NCBI GenBank assembly: GCA_937919625.1
Contig: CALFRK010000045.1
Location: 1 to 64,000 of the forward strand
DNA length: 64,000 nucleotides
Direction: 5' to 3'
Origin: an uncultured Ilumatobacter sp.
GTDB taxonomy: Bacteria > Actinomycetota > Acidimicrobiia > Acidimicrobiales > Ilumatobacteraceae
The notes below the pieces were generated by a model, which did no database searches, was not told where the DNA came from, and was given only the letters and a program-made list of their open reading frames with translations. A program made the translations under genes and the position numbers. The first letter of the stretch is position 1; each line of letters begins with the position of its first letter. This document shows, in pieces, positions 53,649-61,952 of the stretch.

Positions 53649-54523
53649 TGCTCGAACGCACGATTCCCGCCCCGATCTCGTCGCCCCACCCGCCAACCGC
53701 GTTCAGCCCTCCCCGTGGCGCATGCGATGCGCATTGCCACGTATTCGGCCCGGCGGCCCGTTTCCCGTTCGCCACTGGACGCGCATACACGCCACCCGAC
53801 TCGGGGATCGGTCTGTTCGAACGTTTGCAGAACAGGCTCGGTCTGTCACGGGCGGTGTTCGTACAGGCCAGTTGTCACGGCACCGACAACCTGGCGATGG
53901 TCGACGCGCTCCGGCGCGGACGCGGCCGTTACGCCGGCGTCGCCATGATCGACGAGAGCATCTCGACGTCCGAGATCGCCAAGCTTCATGACGTCGGCGT
54001 ACGTGGCACCCGATTCAACTTCGTCGCCCATTTGGGCGGGGCACCCGACCTTGACGTGTTCTGGCGACTGGTCGACCGTGTACGGCCCTTCGGGTGGCAC
54101 ATCGTGTTGCACTTCGACGCCAAGGATCTTTCCCGCTACACCGAGCTGTTCGATCGGATGCCGTGCCCTTACATCATCGACCATATGGCCCGTGTGCCAG
54201 TCGCCGAAGGCTTGCATCAGGAGCCGTTCCAGCAGCTGCTGGGGCTGATCGCCGACGAGCGTTGCTGGGTGAAGATATCCGGTGCCGAGCGGTTGACCGC
54301 CCACGGCCCTCCCCCATACGACGACGTCGTTCCCTACGCCCGAGCGTTGATCGCGGCAGCACCCGACCGTGTTCTGTGGGGAACCGACTGGCCGCACCCC
54401 AACGTGCGTCACATGCCCGATGAAGGCGACCTGCTCGACCTGCTGACACAGTTTGCCCCAGACGCTGCGATCCGCAATCGGATTCTCGTCAGTAATCCCG
54501 AGACTCTGTACGACTTCAGCTAG
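53648..54523 (+). CDS. ligI: 2-pyrone-4,6-dicarboxylate hydrolase (LigI-like amidohydrolase)
   Basis: 291 residues. ACDAHCHVFGPAARFPF near residue 26 (HxH), RAVFVQASCHGTDN, GVRGTRFNFV, WHIVLHFDAKDL, YIIDHMARVPV, and WGTDWPHPNVRH with the catalytic Asp form the pattern of PDC hydrolase in the amidohydrolase family. It opens the lactone of 2-pyrone-4,6-dicarboxylate to 4-oxalomesaconate. ATG overlaps the galD stop (TGATG). It is the last gene of the ABM-galD-ligI operon. Confidence 0.87.
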   Translation: MLERTIPAPISSPHPPTAFSPPRGACDAHCHVFGPAARFPFATGRAYTPPDSGIGLFERLQNRLGLSRAVFVQASCHGTDNLAMVDALRRGRGRYAGVAMIDESISTSEIAKLHDVGVRGTRFNFVAHLGGAPDLDVFWRLVDRVRPFGWHIVLHFDAKDLSRYTELFDRMPCPYIIDHMARVPVAEGLHQEPFQQLLGLIADERCWVKISGAERLTAHGPPPYDDVVPYARALIAAAPDRVLWGTDWPHPNVRHMPDEGDLLDLLTQFAPDAAIRNRILVSNPETLYDFS

Positions 54524-54807
54524 ACAGTTGGCTGCAAGGGGTCAGTGTCCGGAGGCGATCAGTGGTCGGGCTGGCTCGGGTCGAAGGGTGGTTTCGTTGT
54601 GCTGGTTCCGTGACCGGTCAACGTTGGTGGTGTTGACGCCGAGTCAGGTGGGCTGCTCGCATGGCGCTGTGGCGATGCAACGCGTTGCCCCAAGTTGAAG
54701 AGCAGAGCTGCCTGCGCATCGCATCACATCGAGATGTGCGGGCAGGATCTGCAACTCGACCCACCCAACGGGCATCCTTTACCCACTACCACCATTCGAG
54801 GAGACCC
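54524..54807. other. Intergenic region before SDR gene
   Basis: 284 bases with no supported gene. It contains an operator-like inverted repeat at 54617-54637 and ends with the ribosome site GAGGAG (54798-54803) 4 bases before ATG 54808. I see no clear -10. Confidence 0.5.
54617..54637. promoter_or_regulatory. Operator-like inverted repeat
   Basis: GTCAAC (54617-54622), 9 bases, GTTGAC (54632-54637). Half-site spacing is compatible with a dimeric repressor such as GntR or TetR type. It is unique as far as I could see. Confidence 0.25.
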
Positions 54808-55581
54808 ATGGACACCAACTACGCCTCGTATCCCTCGCTCGTCGATCGAACCGCATTCGTTACCGGCGGCGCCGACGGGATCGGATCTGCCGTTGTTCAG
54901 CACCTGGCACGGCAGGGATGCAAAGTTGCCTTTGTCGACAAGAACGTCGAGTACGCCCACAACACGATCGAGCGCTGTGTTGGCGAGGGTTTCACCCACA
55001 CCCCGATCTTCTATGAGGTCGACCTGCTCGACATCGACGCCCTCCAGAACGCCTGCCAAATGGCGATCGACGAACTCGAAGGGGTCACCGTGCTGGTCAA
55101 CAACGCCGCCAACGACGACCGACACGACTGGCGCGACATGAGTGTCGAGTACTGGAACGAGCGCATGAACGTGAACCTGCGCCACTACTTCTTCGCGATC
55201 CAGTCGTTGGCACCGCAGATGATCGAGGCCAAGCTCGGGTCGATCGTAAATGTCGGATCGAGTAGTTACATGATGCAGGAAGATTTCTTCCCCGGCTATG
55301 CGATTGCCAAGAGTGCCGTCGAGGGCATCACGCGCACGATGGCGCGGACCCTTGGGCAGCACAATGTGCGCGTCAACACCGTGCTTCCAGGATGGGTAGC
55401 TACCGAGCGCCAGATCGACAAATGGTGGTCGCCAGAGGGAGAAGAGGGCACGATGCGCGACCAGGCGTTGAAGAAGCGAATTACCCCCGACGAGTTCGTG
55501 CAGATGGTGCTGTTCCTCGCGGCCGACGACGGCGGCGGCTGCACGGCGCAACAGTTCATGGTAGACGGCGGTCGGTTCTGA
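54808..55581 (+). CDS. Short-chain dehydrogenase/reductase
   Basis: 257 residues. Classical [22 protein letters not shown] (NAD site), [14 protein letters not shown], catalytic Ser in NVGSSSYMM and YxxxK in [10 protein letters not shown], and DGGRF at the end. The closing segment QFMVDGGRF is common in sugar dehydrogenases such as galactose or arabinose 1-dehydrogenase. The substrate is unknown. It lies inside the aromatic cluster and might serve it or be unrelated. GGAG lies 4 bases before ATG 54808. Udp follows with its own -10. Confidence 0.88.
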   Translation: MDTNYASYPSLVDRTAFVTGGADGIGSAVVQHLARQGCKVAFVDKNVEYAHNTIERCVGEGFTHTPIFYEVDLLDIDALQNACQMAIDELEGVTVLVNNAANDDRHDWRDMSVEYWNERMNVNLRHYFFAIQSLAPQMIEAKLGSIVNVGSSSYMMQEDFFPGYAIAKSAVEGITRTMARTLGQHNVRVNTVLPGWVATERQIDKWWSPEGEEGTMRDQALKKRITPDEFVQMVLFLAADDGGGCTAQQFMVDGGRF

Positions 55582-55582
55582 G

Positions 55583-55588
55583 TACGGT
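55583..55588 (+). promoter_or_regulatory. Putative -10 element, leaderless start of udp
   Basis: TACGGT, directly after the SDR stop, followed by 7 bases and GTG 55596. Confidence 0.5.
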
Positions 55589-55595
55589 GGTTGCC

Positions 55596-56354
55596 GTGTC
55601 GGACGTATTTCACCTCGGAATTGCCCGTGAACAACTGTTGCGAGCGACTGTGGCAATCCTTCCAGGCGATCCTGGAAGAGTTCCAAAGATCGCCAGCCTG
55701 CTCGACAATCCTGTCGCCCTGGCATCAAACCGCGAATTCAACAGCTTCCTGGGGTTCTCAGGCGACACCCCGATCGTCGTGTGTTCGACCGGGATCGGCG
55801 GTCCGTCCACATCGATCGCCGTCGAAGAGCTCGCCCAGCTCGGCATTCGCACATTCCTGCGGGTCGGCACGACCGGCGCGATTCAGCCCGACATCGCCGT
55901 GGCAGATCTGATCGTCACCACAGGATCGGTGCGAATGGACGGTGCCAGCCTCCACTTCGCCCCGCTTGAATACCCCGCTGTGGCCGACTTCAACTGCGTG
56001 ACGGCGCTCGTCGAATCGGCCCGTGACCTGGGCTATCAGAGCCATGTCGGCATCACCGTTGCCTCCGACACGTTCTACCCCGGACAAGAACGGTACGACA
56101 CGGTGTCCGGCTATGTGCGCCGGTCGCTCCGGGGCAGCTCCGACGAGTGGGCGGCGCTGCATGTGCTCAACTATGAGATGGAGAGTGCCGCGCTGTTCAC
56201 CATGTGCTCGGCCAACGGATGGCGGGCCGGAATGGTGGCAGGCGTGCTGGTCAATCGCACCCAACACGAGATCCCCGACGCCGCTGTACACGACCGGGTC
56301 GAGGCCAACGCCGTCGCCGTCGTGGTCGAAGCTGCACGGCGGCTCGCCGGCTAG
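55596..56354 (+). CDS. udp: Uridine phosphorylase
   Basis: 252 residues. Nucleoside phosphorylase I family: [51 protein letters not shown], and [20 protein letters not shown] followed by [10 protein letters not shown]. The last two segments resemble E. coli Udp very closely. It cleaves uridine with phosphate to uracil and ribose 1-phosphate. GTG 55596 is chosen for TACGGT 7 bases upstream. It sits in an aromatic catabolic cluster, with no other pyrimidine salvage gene nearby. Confidence 0.92.
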   Translation: MSDVFHLGIAREQLLRATVAILPGDPGRVPKIASLLDNPVALASNREFNSFLGFSGDTPIVVCSTGIGGPSTSIAVEELAQLGIRTFLRVGTTGAIQPDIAVADLIVTTGSVRMDGASLHFAPLEYPAVADFNCVTALVESARDLGYQSHVGITVASDTFYPGQERYDTVSGYVRRSLRGSSDEWAALHVLNYEMESAALFTMCSANGWRAGMVAGVLVNRTQHEIPDAAVHDRVEANAVAVVVEAARRLAG

Positions 56355-56360
56355 TTCGAC

Positions 56361-56612
56361 ATGATCCCCACGATGCTGCTGTTCGGCACGTTCTGTGGGT
56401 TGTTTCGGATCGGCGGTCTTTCACCGCCCACCGTGGCGTCGATCGTTGCGGCGGGTTCGGTCGCATGGGGCGTGCTGGTCGCGGTCATATCGACGTCGTG
56501 GGCCGTGTTCTTCGGGGGCGCTGCCTTGGGTCTGGCGAATGCCTCGGTCGGCGTCGCCGTCGTGTCGGCGATCAGCTGGCCTGTTAGACGACATCGATCA
56601 ACACCAGGGTGA
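56361..56612 (+). CDS. Small membrane protein, hypothetical
   Basis: 83 residues, mostly hydrophobic. Three helices are possible (about 2-18, 24-45, 48-72). It ends with a basic tail (RRHRS). The start is 6 bases after the udp stop, so it is likely co-transcribed. It ends one base from the convergent ligK stop. The function is unknown; a transport helper is one option. Confidence 0.55.
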   Translation: MIPTMLLFGTFCGLFRIGGLSPPTVASIVAAGSVAWGVLVAVISTSWAVFFGGAALGLANASVGVAVVSAISWPVRRHRSTPG

Positions 56613-56613
56613 C

Positions 56614-57300
56614 TCAGAGACGATCGACGTACTCGATGCCCAACTCGGCCAGCTTGGGCCGCAGGCCGTAGAAGTCGAGCCCGAGCTCACCGGCCTCGAG
56701 CAGCTTTCGTGTAGCGGCTTCGTTGTCGAGACGCTGCTGCGACCGCTCGAGTGCCGCCTCGGCCTGCAGCCGCGGAACGACCACGACGCCGTCGTCGTCG
56801 GCACACACGACGTCGCCGGGGTGGACCGTGATGCCACCCAAAACGACGGGAACATTGACCGAGCCCGGCGTGTTCTTCACGGTTCCCTGACACGAGACGT
56901 ATTGGCTCCACACCGGAAAGGCCATCGATCGCAGATCGGCTGTATCGCGCACGCCGGCGTCGATCACCAGCCCGACCACGCCTCGTGCCACCAGCGAGGT
57001 GGCCAACAGGTCACCGAACATGCCGTGTGTCGATGGCGCTGTGTTGACGACGACCAAAATGTCGCCTGCACGGCACACCTCGATCGCGGCGTGGATCATG
57101 ATGTTGTCGCCGGGGTGGCTGAGCACCGTGACCGCCGACCCGGCGACCTTCACGTCGCGCTGGATCGGACGAATGTGGGGGCCCACAAAACCGACGCGCC
57201 CGATCGCCTCGTGCACGGTGGCAGATCCTGCATTGCCCAGCGCCCTGATCGTCGCCGATTCGGCACGGTCGACCTGGCGCACTACTACGTGTCGGTTCAT
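56614..57300 (-). CDS. ligK: 4-carboxy-4-hydroxy-2-oxoadipate aldolase (LigK/GalC, RraA-like fold)
   Basis: 228 residues. AGSATVHEAIGRVGFVGPHI, VAGSAVTVLSHPGDNIMIH, STHGMFGDLLATSLVARGV, LVIDAGVRDTADLR (catalytic Arg-Asp), VVCADDDGVVVVP and the C-terminal helix are typical of the divalent-metal class II pyruvate aldolase. It splits 4-carboxy-4-hydroxy-2-oxoadipate to pyruvate and oxaloacetate. ATG 57300 overlaps the ligJ stop by one base (TGATG). An in-frame GTG at 57303 is also possible. Confidence 0.9.
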   Translation of the reverse strand: MNRHVVVRQVDRAESATIRALGNAGSATVHEAIGRVGFVGPHIRPIQRDVKVAGSAVTVLSHPGDNIMIHAAIEVCRAGDILVVVNTAPSTHGMFGDLLATSLVARGVVGLVIDAGVRDTADLRSMAFPVWSQYVSCQGTVKNTPGSVNVPVVLGGITVHPGDVVCADDDGVVVVPRLQAEAALERSQQRLDNEAATRKLLEAGELGLDFYGLRPKLAELGIEYVDRL

Positions 57301-58319
57301 CACGATGCTCCTGTGGAGATCTGCAGCCGTGGATACACCCGCTGCACGTTGGTTTCGAAGATCTGGGTGCGCTGTAGGTCGGTCAGATCGGCCCTGTCGA
57401 TGTAGCGACGTGTGTCGTCGTAGTACTCGCCGGTGTCGGGGTTGCGGCCCTTCACGGCGCCAACCATCTCAGAGGCAAACAGGATGTTGGCGGTTGGCAC
57501 AACATCGACCAACAGGTCGATTCCCGGCTGGTGATAAACGCAGGTATCAAAAAAGATGTTGACCATCAGTTCGTCGAGCTTCTGCCACGACTGCTCCTCG
57601 GCCATGCCCTTGAACCGGCCCCAGTGGTATGGCACGGCGCCGCCACCATGCGGGATTATCCAGTGCATGTCTGGGAAATCGATAAAGAGACCCGATGTCA
57701 GGGCCTGCATGAAAGCCGTCGTGTCGGCGCCTAGATAGTGCGATCCGGTGGAGTGGAAATGTGGGTTGCACGTGGCACTGACATGAATCATCGCCGGCAC
57801 GTCCAGCTCGCACATCGCCTCGTACAACGGCCAGAAGGCACGATCGTCGAGGGTCGGCCCTGTCCAGTTGCCGCCGGATGGGTCGGGGTTCAGGTTGCAT
57901 CCGACAAACCCCATCTCCTCGACACACCGCCGCAGTTCGGCGACCGAACTTTCGATACCGGCGCCGGGCGACTGCGGTAACTGGCACACCGGGGCGAAGT
58001 TGGTCGGATACAGATCGCAGATCCGTCGGATCAAGTCGTTGCAGTGTTCTGTCCAGAACCTCGACGTGTGCTGATTGCCAATGTGGTGCCCCATCCACGA
58101 CGCCCGCGGCGAGAAAAGCGTCAGATCGATGCCCCGCTGGCGTTGGAGTCGGAGCTGGTTCAGTTCGAGGCTGTCGCGCAGTTCGTCGTCGGAGATTGAG
58201 ATCGTGCCCTTCTCACCCACCTGCGAGGGATCGATTTCGAGCGCCGTACGTTGGGCCTCACGGTACTCACCCAGCTGTGGTGGCGCCGTGGTGTAGTGAC
58301 CGTGACAGTCGATGATCAA
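57300..58319 (-). CDS. ligJ: 4-oxalomesaconate hydratase (LigJ)
   Basis: 339 residues. The match to LigJ is extensive: IIDCHGHYTTAPP at the start, DLTLFSPRASWMGHHIGN, LPQSPGAG, NLNPDPSGGNWTGP, IPHGGGAVPYHWGRFKG, FFDTCVYHQPGIDLL and LFASEMVGAVKGRNPDTGEY. It hydrates 4-oxalomesaconate to 4-carboxy-4-hydroxy-2-oxoadipate. The start codon is TTG at 58319, overlapping as TTGA the stop of a 19-codon ORF that has a strong ribosome site. It is coupled to ligK downstream. Confidence 0.93.
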   Translation of the reverse strand: MIIDCHGHYTTAPPQLGEYREAQRTALEIDPSQVGEKGTISISDDELRDSLELNQLRLQRQRGIDLTLFSPRASWMGHHIGNQHTSRFWTEHCNDLIRRICDLYPTNFAPVCQLPQSPGAGIESSVAELRRCVEEMGFVGCNLNPDPSGGNWTGPTLDDRAFWPLYEAMCELDVPAMIHVSATCNPHFHSTGSHYLGADTTAFMQALTSGLFIDFPDMHWIIPHGGGAVPYHWGRFKGMAEEQSWQKLDELMVNIFFDTCVYHQPGIDLLVDVVPTANILFASEMVGAVKGRNPDTGEYYDDTRRYIDRADLTDLQRTQIFETNVQRVYPRLQISTGAS

Positions 58320-58375
58320 GGGCTGACCCGGCGGGCGTCGAGCACGCGCCCGTGGTCAGCGGTGATTTGGATCAT
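58316..58375 (-). CDS. Putative 19-residue leader ORF of ligJ-ligK operon
   Basis: ATG 58375, preceded by a GGAGG Shine-Dalgarno about 8 bases upstream, opens a 19-codon frame (MIQITADHGRVLDARRVSP) whose TGA overlaps the ligJ TTG start (TTGA). ligJ itself has no ribosome site, so its translation probably depends on this ORF. No homologue is known to me. It may be a coupling ORF or a regulatory leader peptide. Confidence 0.5.
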   Translation of the reverse strand: MIQITADHGRVLDARRVSP

Positions 58376-58392
58376 TGCACTCCCTCCCGACA

Positions 58393-58407
58393 CTGGTTCC
58401 GAGCCAG
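58393..58407. promoter_or_regulatory. Operator-like palindrome between ligJ and pobA
   Basis: CTGGTTCCGAGCCAG is a 15-bp palindrome with one mismatched pair, 22 bases upstream of the pobA start, covering its -35 region. The hexamer CATACT (58417-58422) lies 6 bases before ATG 58429. It is a good site for a regulator of the divergent operons. Confidence 0.4.
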
Positions 58408-58428
58408 ACAGCTTGTCATACTGGATCG

Positions 58429-59604
58429 ATGCTGACGCAGGTTGCGATCGTGGGTGCCGGCCCAGCCGGCTCGCTGTTGGCCCTGCTACTCCACAATGCG
58501 GGCATCGAAAGTATCGTCGTCGAGCGTCAGACACGGCAACACGTATTGTCACGCGTCCGTGCCGGCGTGCTCGAATGGGGGGCCGTCGAGGTGTTTCGGC
58601 GAGCCGGTGTGGGCGCTCGGCTCGATGCCGAAGGACACGTACACAGCGGCACCGGCATTGCCTTCGGCGGCGAGCACGTGTTCTTCGTTGATATCGAGCG
58701 TCACGCCAACTCTCGGTTCATGGCATACGGGCAGACGATGCTCCAAGAGGACCTCTACCTCGCGATCGACCAGGCCAACGTTCAGATCGAGTTCGAGGTC
58801 GATCACGTTGCGATCCACGACATCACCACGGCAGCACCATCGGTCGCGTTCACACAACATGGCGAGTCGAAGCGAATCGACTGCCAGTTCGTCGTCGGAT
58901 GCGACGGCTTTCATGGCCCCGCCAAATCCGCAATGCCCGCAGGCGTACTGCGCACCTACGAGAAGACTTACCCCTTCGGCTGGCTGGGCATCTTGTCGGA
59001 AACCCCGCCGCTCGAACAGTTGGTGTATTGCAACAGCGAACGTGGCTTTGCGTTGGCGTCGCAGCGCAATCCGATGCTCAGCCGGTACTACGTGCAGTGC
59101 CCGCTCGAAGATTCCGTCGACGACTGGAGCGACGATCGGTTCTGGCACGAGTTGGTCCTGCGGTTCCCCGACCGGATCGCCAAACAGATCATCACCGGCC
59201 CATCGATCGATAAGTCGATCGCGCCGCTGCGCAGCTTTGTCGCCGAGCCAATGCGGTTCGGCACCTTGTTTCTGGCCGGCGACGCCGCTCACATCGTGCC
59301 GCCGACCGGCGCCAAAGGGCTCAATCTTGCTGTGTCCGACGTTCACTACCTGTCGAGGGCACTGATCCAGCACTACCACGACCGCCATGACCACTACCTC
59401 GACCGCTACTCGGAGATGGCCCTGCGGCGTGTCTGGGGATCGGTCAGGTTCTCGTGGTGGATGACATCGCTCCTACACCGCTTTCCCGACCACACCGAGA
59501 TCGACCAGCGTCTGCAGGAGGCCGAACTGGCGTACCTGCAATCATCCGACAGCGCCCAGGCGGCGATGTGCGAGCAATACGCCGGCCTACCGTTCGAGGA
59601 TTGA
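58429..59604 (+). CDS. pobA: 4-hydroxybenzoate 3-monooxygenase
   Basis: 391 residues, the usual PobA length. FAD motif VAIVGAGPAGSLLALLL at residues 5-21, HVLSRVRAGVLEWGAVEVFR, FVVGCDGFHGPAK (DG motif), and GDAAHIVPPTGAKGLNLAVSD near residue 285 (GD motif) are diagnostic. It hydroxylates 4-hydroxybenzoate to protocatechuate with NAD(P)H and O2. It is divergent from ligJ. The upstream hexamer is CATACT, 6 bases before ATG. Confidence 0.95.
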   Translation: MLTQVAIVGAGPAGSLLALLLHNAGIESIVVERQTRQHVLSRVRAGVLEWGAVEVFRRAGVGARLDAEGHVHSGTGIAFGGEHVFFVDIERHANSRFMAYGQTMLQEDLYLAIDQANVQIEFEVDHVAIHDITTAAPSVAFTQHGESKRIDCQFVVGCDGFHGPAKSAMPAGVLRTYEKTYPFGWLGILSETPPLEQLVYCNSERGFALASQRNPMLSRYYVQCPLEDSVDDWSDDRFWHELVLRFPDRIAKQIITGPSIDKSIAPLRSFVAEPMRFGTLFLAGDAAHIVPPTGAKGLNLAVSDVHYLSRALIQHYHDRHDHYLDRYSEMALRRVWGSVRFSWWMTSLLHRFPDHTEIDQRLQEAELAYLQSSDSAQAAMCEQYAGLPFED

Positions 59605-59906
59605 ACAACCCGTTCTCACGATCAACCCGGGCATGCGGCAGGGCGCCCGTTGAACGCGGAAACGACCCCGACGATCTACAACTGATATACACATCGAAGT
59701 TTCGCGAACTCGAACCCGTCAGCGAGCGGCGCTCGCGGATTGACAAGGCGTCACGATCTTCCGCTCGAGCAGCTGTGTAAGAGTCCACAGTGCGGCTTCG
59801 CTTCGACTATCGATGGCAACGTGACGACCCAGCAGGAACAGTGGGCCAAGCTTCGACACGTCGTGGTCATCGCCGACGACGTTTGGCGCTGGCCGACGTC
59901 GCCCGC
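59605..59906. other. Intergenic region between pobA and DUF3048 gene
   Basis: 302 bases between two converging genes. No supported gene. A minus-strand frame from GTG 59859 to 59719 (46 codons, LGRHVAIDSRSEAALWTLTQ) has moderate coding-like base use but no promoter, ribosome site or recognisable family. I see no strong hairpin. Confidence 0.5.
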
Positions 59907-61022
59907 TCACTCGCTCCAGTCGAGGACACCCTCGCGATTGCGGGGGATCTCGACCCAGGTACGCCCAGGTTGAAGGCCGAGTTGATTGAGATCTTCGACG
60001 TTGTCGAAAAGGCTGAAAACATCGGTAGGCGCGAACCGCAGCCAGATGCCCGTCCTGACAGTGCCGCCGGTGAAGATGAACACCGGATTCGAACCGAGCA
60101 CCTGCGCATCGGGGTTGCCGTCGAACGTGTTGATTCCGTAGTCGGCCATCATCACGACGACATTGCGAGTCCATACTTGCTCGACATCGGCGCTGGTTTC
60201 GGTGTTGTGTGCACTTCCATTCTGCGAGCGGTAGTACCCGTTGGTGTCGGCGTCGTACCGCCATCGTGAGGTGGTGAGGTCGAGCTGGATCGTGATGTCG
60301 GTCGCCGGTGAACCAGTGAGGGCCTCGCCTTCGCGGAGATAAGCGAACAACTGCGGCGGCCCCTGTGCACCGTCCGGGGTATGGCCCCACAAAACTTCGG
60401 TGCTGGAGTACAGGTCGTTGGGGCCATTACGACTGGAACGCCGGTAGTAGCCGCTGGTGCGCTGAAAGCTGAGGTCGATCAGGTCGGAAGCCTCGATCGC
60501 CCGCGTCACGGCCGGGTTGCCGCCGCTCCAGGCAAACAGCGGCCGGTTCAGCGACAGCATCAGATTGATGTCCTGCGCGCGACCCGACCGAATCGGGCCA
60601 ACAGGATCGCTGCCTTGCGAGTGAAACACGGCAGCCAACCGTGTTGCGTTGTCGTTGATGACTTCGTGAAACACGATGTCGGCACTGTTCAAACCGGCCT
60701 GCGGCAAGACGCTCGACGGAAAGTTCGACATCTTGACAACCAGCGCCGGACGGTCGGGAATCGCCGACTCGTCCTCGACCGGGTCGCCCGTGAGAGGCAT
60801 CCTGGTGACGTCGGGGATTGTCGTCGGAATCACCACAACGCTGGTGGTTGTCGTGCTGCTGGTGGTGGTGGTCGTCGCCGGCACGGTGGTGGTGGCTGCT
60901 GCGGCGCCGATCGTCGTGCTCACAGCGGTGGTGCCGGCGCCGGCGTCGTCACCTCCGGAGCAGGCGGCGACCAGCATTGCGGCTGAGACGAGCAGGCTGG
61001 TCGTCCATGTAGTTTGATTCAC
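59907..61022 (-). CDS. DUF3048 (YerB-like) lipoprotein
   Basis: 371 residues. Signal peptide with lipobox LVAAC near residue 20, then a Thr-rich linker to about residue 75, then the DUF3048 domain: RPALVVKMSNFPSSVLPQAGL, ADIVFHEVINDNATRLAAVFH, PVGPIRSGRAQDI, and the VVVMMADYGIN segment. It is lipid-anchored outside the membrane and of unknown function. GTG 61022 overlaps the htpX stop as GTGA, so it is the last gene of a lemA-htpX operon. Confidence 0.88.
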   Translation of the reverse strand: MNQTTWTTSLLVSAAMLVAACSGGDDAGAGTTAVSTTIGAAAATTTVPATTTTTSSTTTTSVVVIPTTIPDVTRMPLTGDPVEDESAIPDRPALVVKMSNFPSSVLPQAGLNSADIVFHEVINDNATRLAAVFHSQGSDPVGPIRSGRAQDINLMLSLNRPLFAWSGGNPAVTRAIEASDLIDLSFQRTSGYYRRSSRNGPNDLYSSTEVLWGHTPDGAQGPPQLFAYLREGEALTGSPATDITIQLDLTTSRWRYDADTNGYYRSQNGSAHNTETSADVEQVWTRNVVVMMADYGINTFDGNPDAQVLGSNPVFIFTGGTVRTGIWLRFAPTDVFSLFDNVEDLNQLGLQPGRTWVEIPRNREGVLDWSE

Positions 61023-61924
61023 AGTTCCCTCAACAATGCGATGCGCTCTTCGAGCGGTGGATGCGTGTTGAACCACCGGTGAGGGCCGCCCAGTCGACCA
61101 TCGTCGCCCACACCGCTCATCGGTTGTTCAATCCACAAGTGTGCCGTAGCCGTGGAGGCAGAATGCGTCACCGTGGTGTCGGCCTGCAGTTTCTCTAGCG
61201 CCGAGATGAGACCGGGCGGGTAGCGCGTCATCTGACAGGCGCTGACATCGGCGAGCGTCTCGCGCTGGCGCGAGATCGATGCCTGCATCACCTTGGCGAT
61301 CAGCGGCGCCAGAATCAGCAGCACAAAACCGACCAGCGCCAGTGGGTTGTTACGGTTGTTGTGGTCACCGGAACGGCGGACCCGACCACCGTTCCACCAC
61401 ATCGTGCGAATGGCGACATCGCTGAGCAGGGCGACGGCACCGACCATCGTGACAGCCAATGTCGAGATCAGGATGTCGTAGTTGCGGATATGGCTGAGCT
61501 CGTGGGCGACGACGCCTTCGAGTTCGACCCGATTCATCTTGTCGAGCAAACCGGTGGTGACGGCGATCGAGGCGTGTTTCGGATTGCGGCCGGTTGCAAA
61601 GGCGTTCGGAGCCGGGTCATCGACGATGTACACACCTGGTTTGGGTAGTCCGGAGGCGATACAGAGGCCATCGACGAGATTGTGAAGGCGTGCGTACTCG
61701 TCGAGGTCGGCCGGCTTGGCGCGGCTGACGGCGAGGGCGATGGTGTCGGCCTTCCAGTAGCTGGCAAAGGCGATCGTTGCGCCGATAACGACGGCAACCG
61801 GTGTGACGATCAGGCCACCGCCGAACACCAACCCGAAGGCGGCCCCGACGAGACCGACCACGATCACGAAGGAGGCTACGAGCAGCACACTGCGACGCTT
61901 GTTCGACTGAATCAGTTCGTACAT
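61019..61924 (-). CDS. htpX: M48 family membrane protease HtpX
   Basis: 301 residues. Two N-terminal helices (about 13-60), then the zinc motif VVAHELSHIRNYD near residue 150 and further helices, RQRETLADVSACQMTRYP with the third zinc ligand, and the closing FNTHPPLEERIALL. A membrane endopeptidase for quality control of membrane proteins. Start at ATG 61924; no obvious ribosome site. It follows lemA by 28 bases, the usual lemA-htpX pairing. Confidence 0.93.
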   Translation of the reverse strand: MYELIQSNKRRSVLLVASFVIVVGLVGAAFGLVFGGGLIVTPVAVVIGATIAFASYWKADTIALAVSRAKPADLDEYARLHNLVDGLCIASGLPKPGVYIVDDPAPNAFATGRNPKHASIAVTTGLLDKMNRVELEGVVAHELSHIRNYDILISTLAVTMVGAVALLSDVAIRTMWWNGGRVRRSGDHNNRNNPLALVGFVLLILAPLIAKVMQASISRQRETLADVSACQMTRYPPGLISALEKLQADTTVTHSASTATAHLWIEQPMSGVGDDGRLGGPHRWFNTHPPLEERIALLREL

Positions 61925-61952
61925 GTTGGGGGTGGCGACGATCTGTTTCGGT

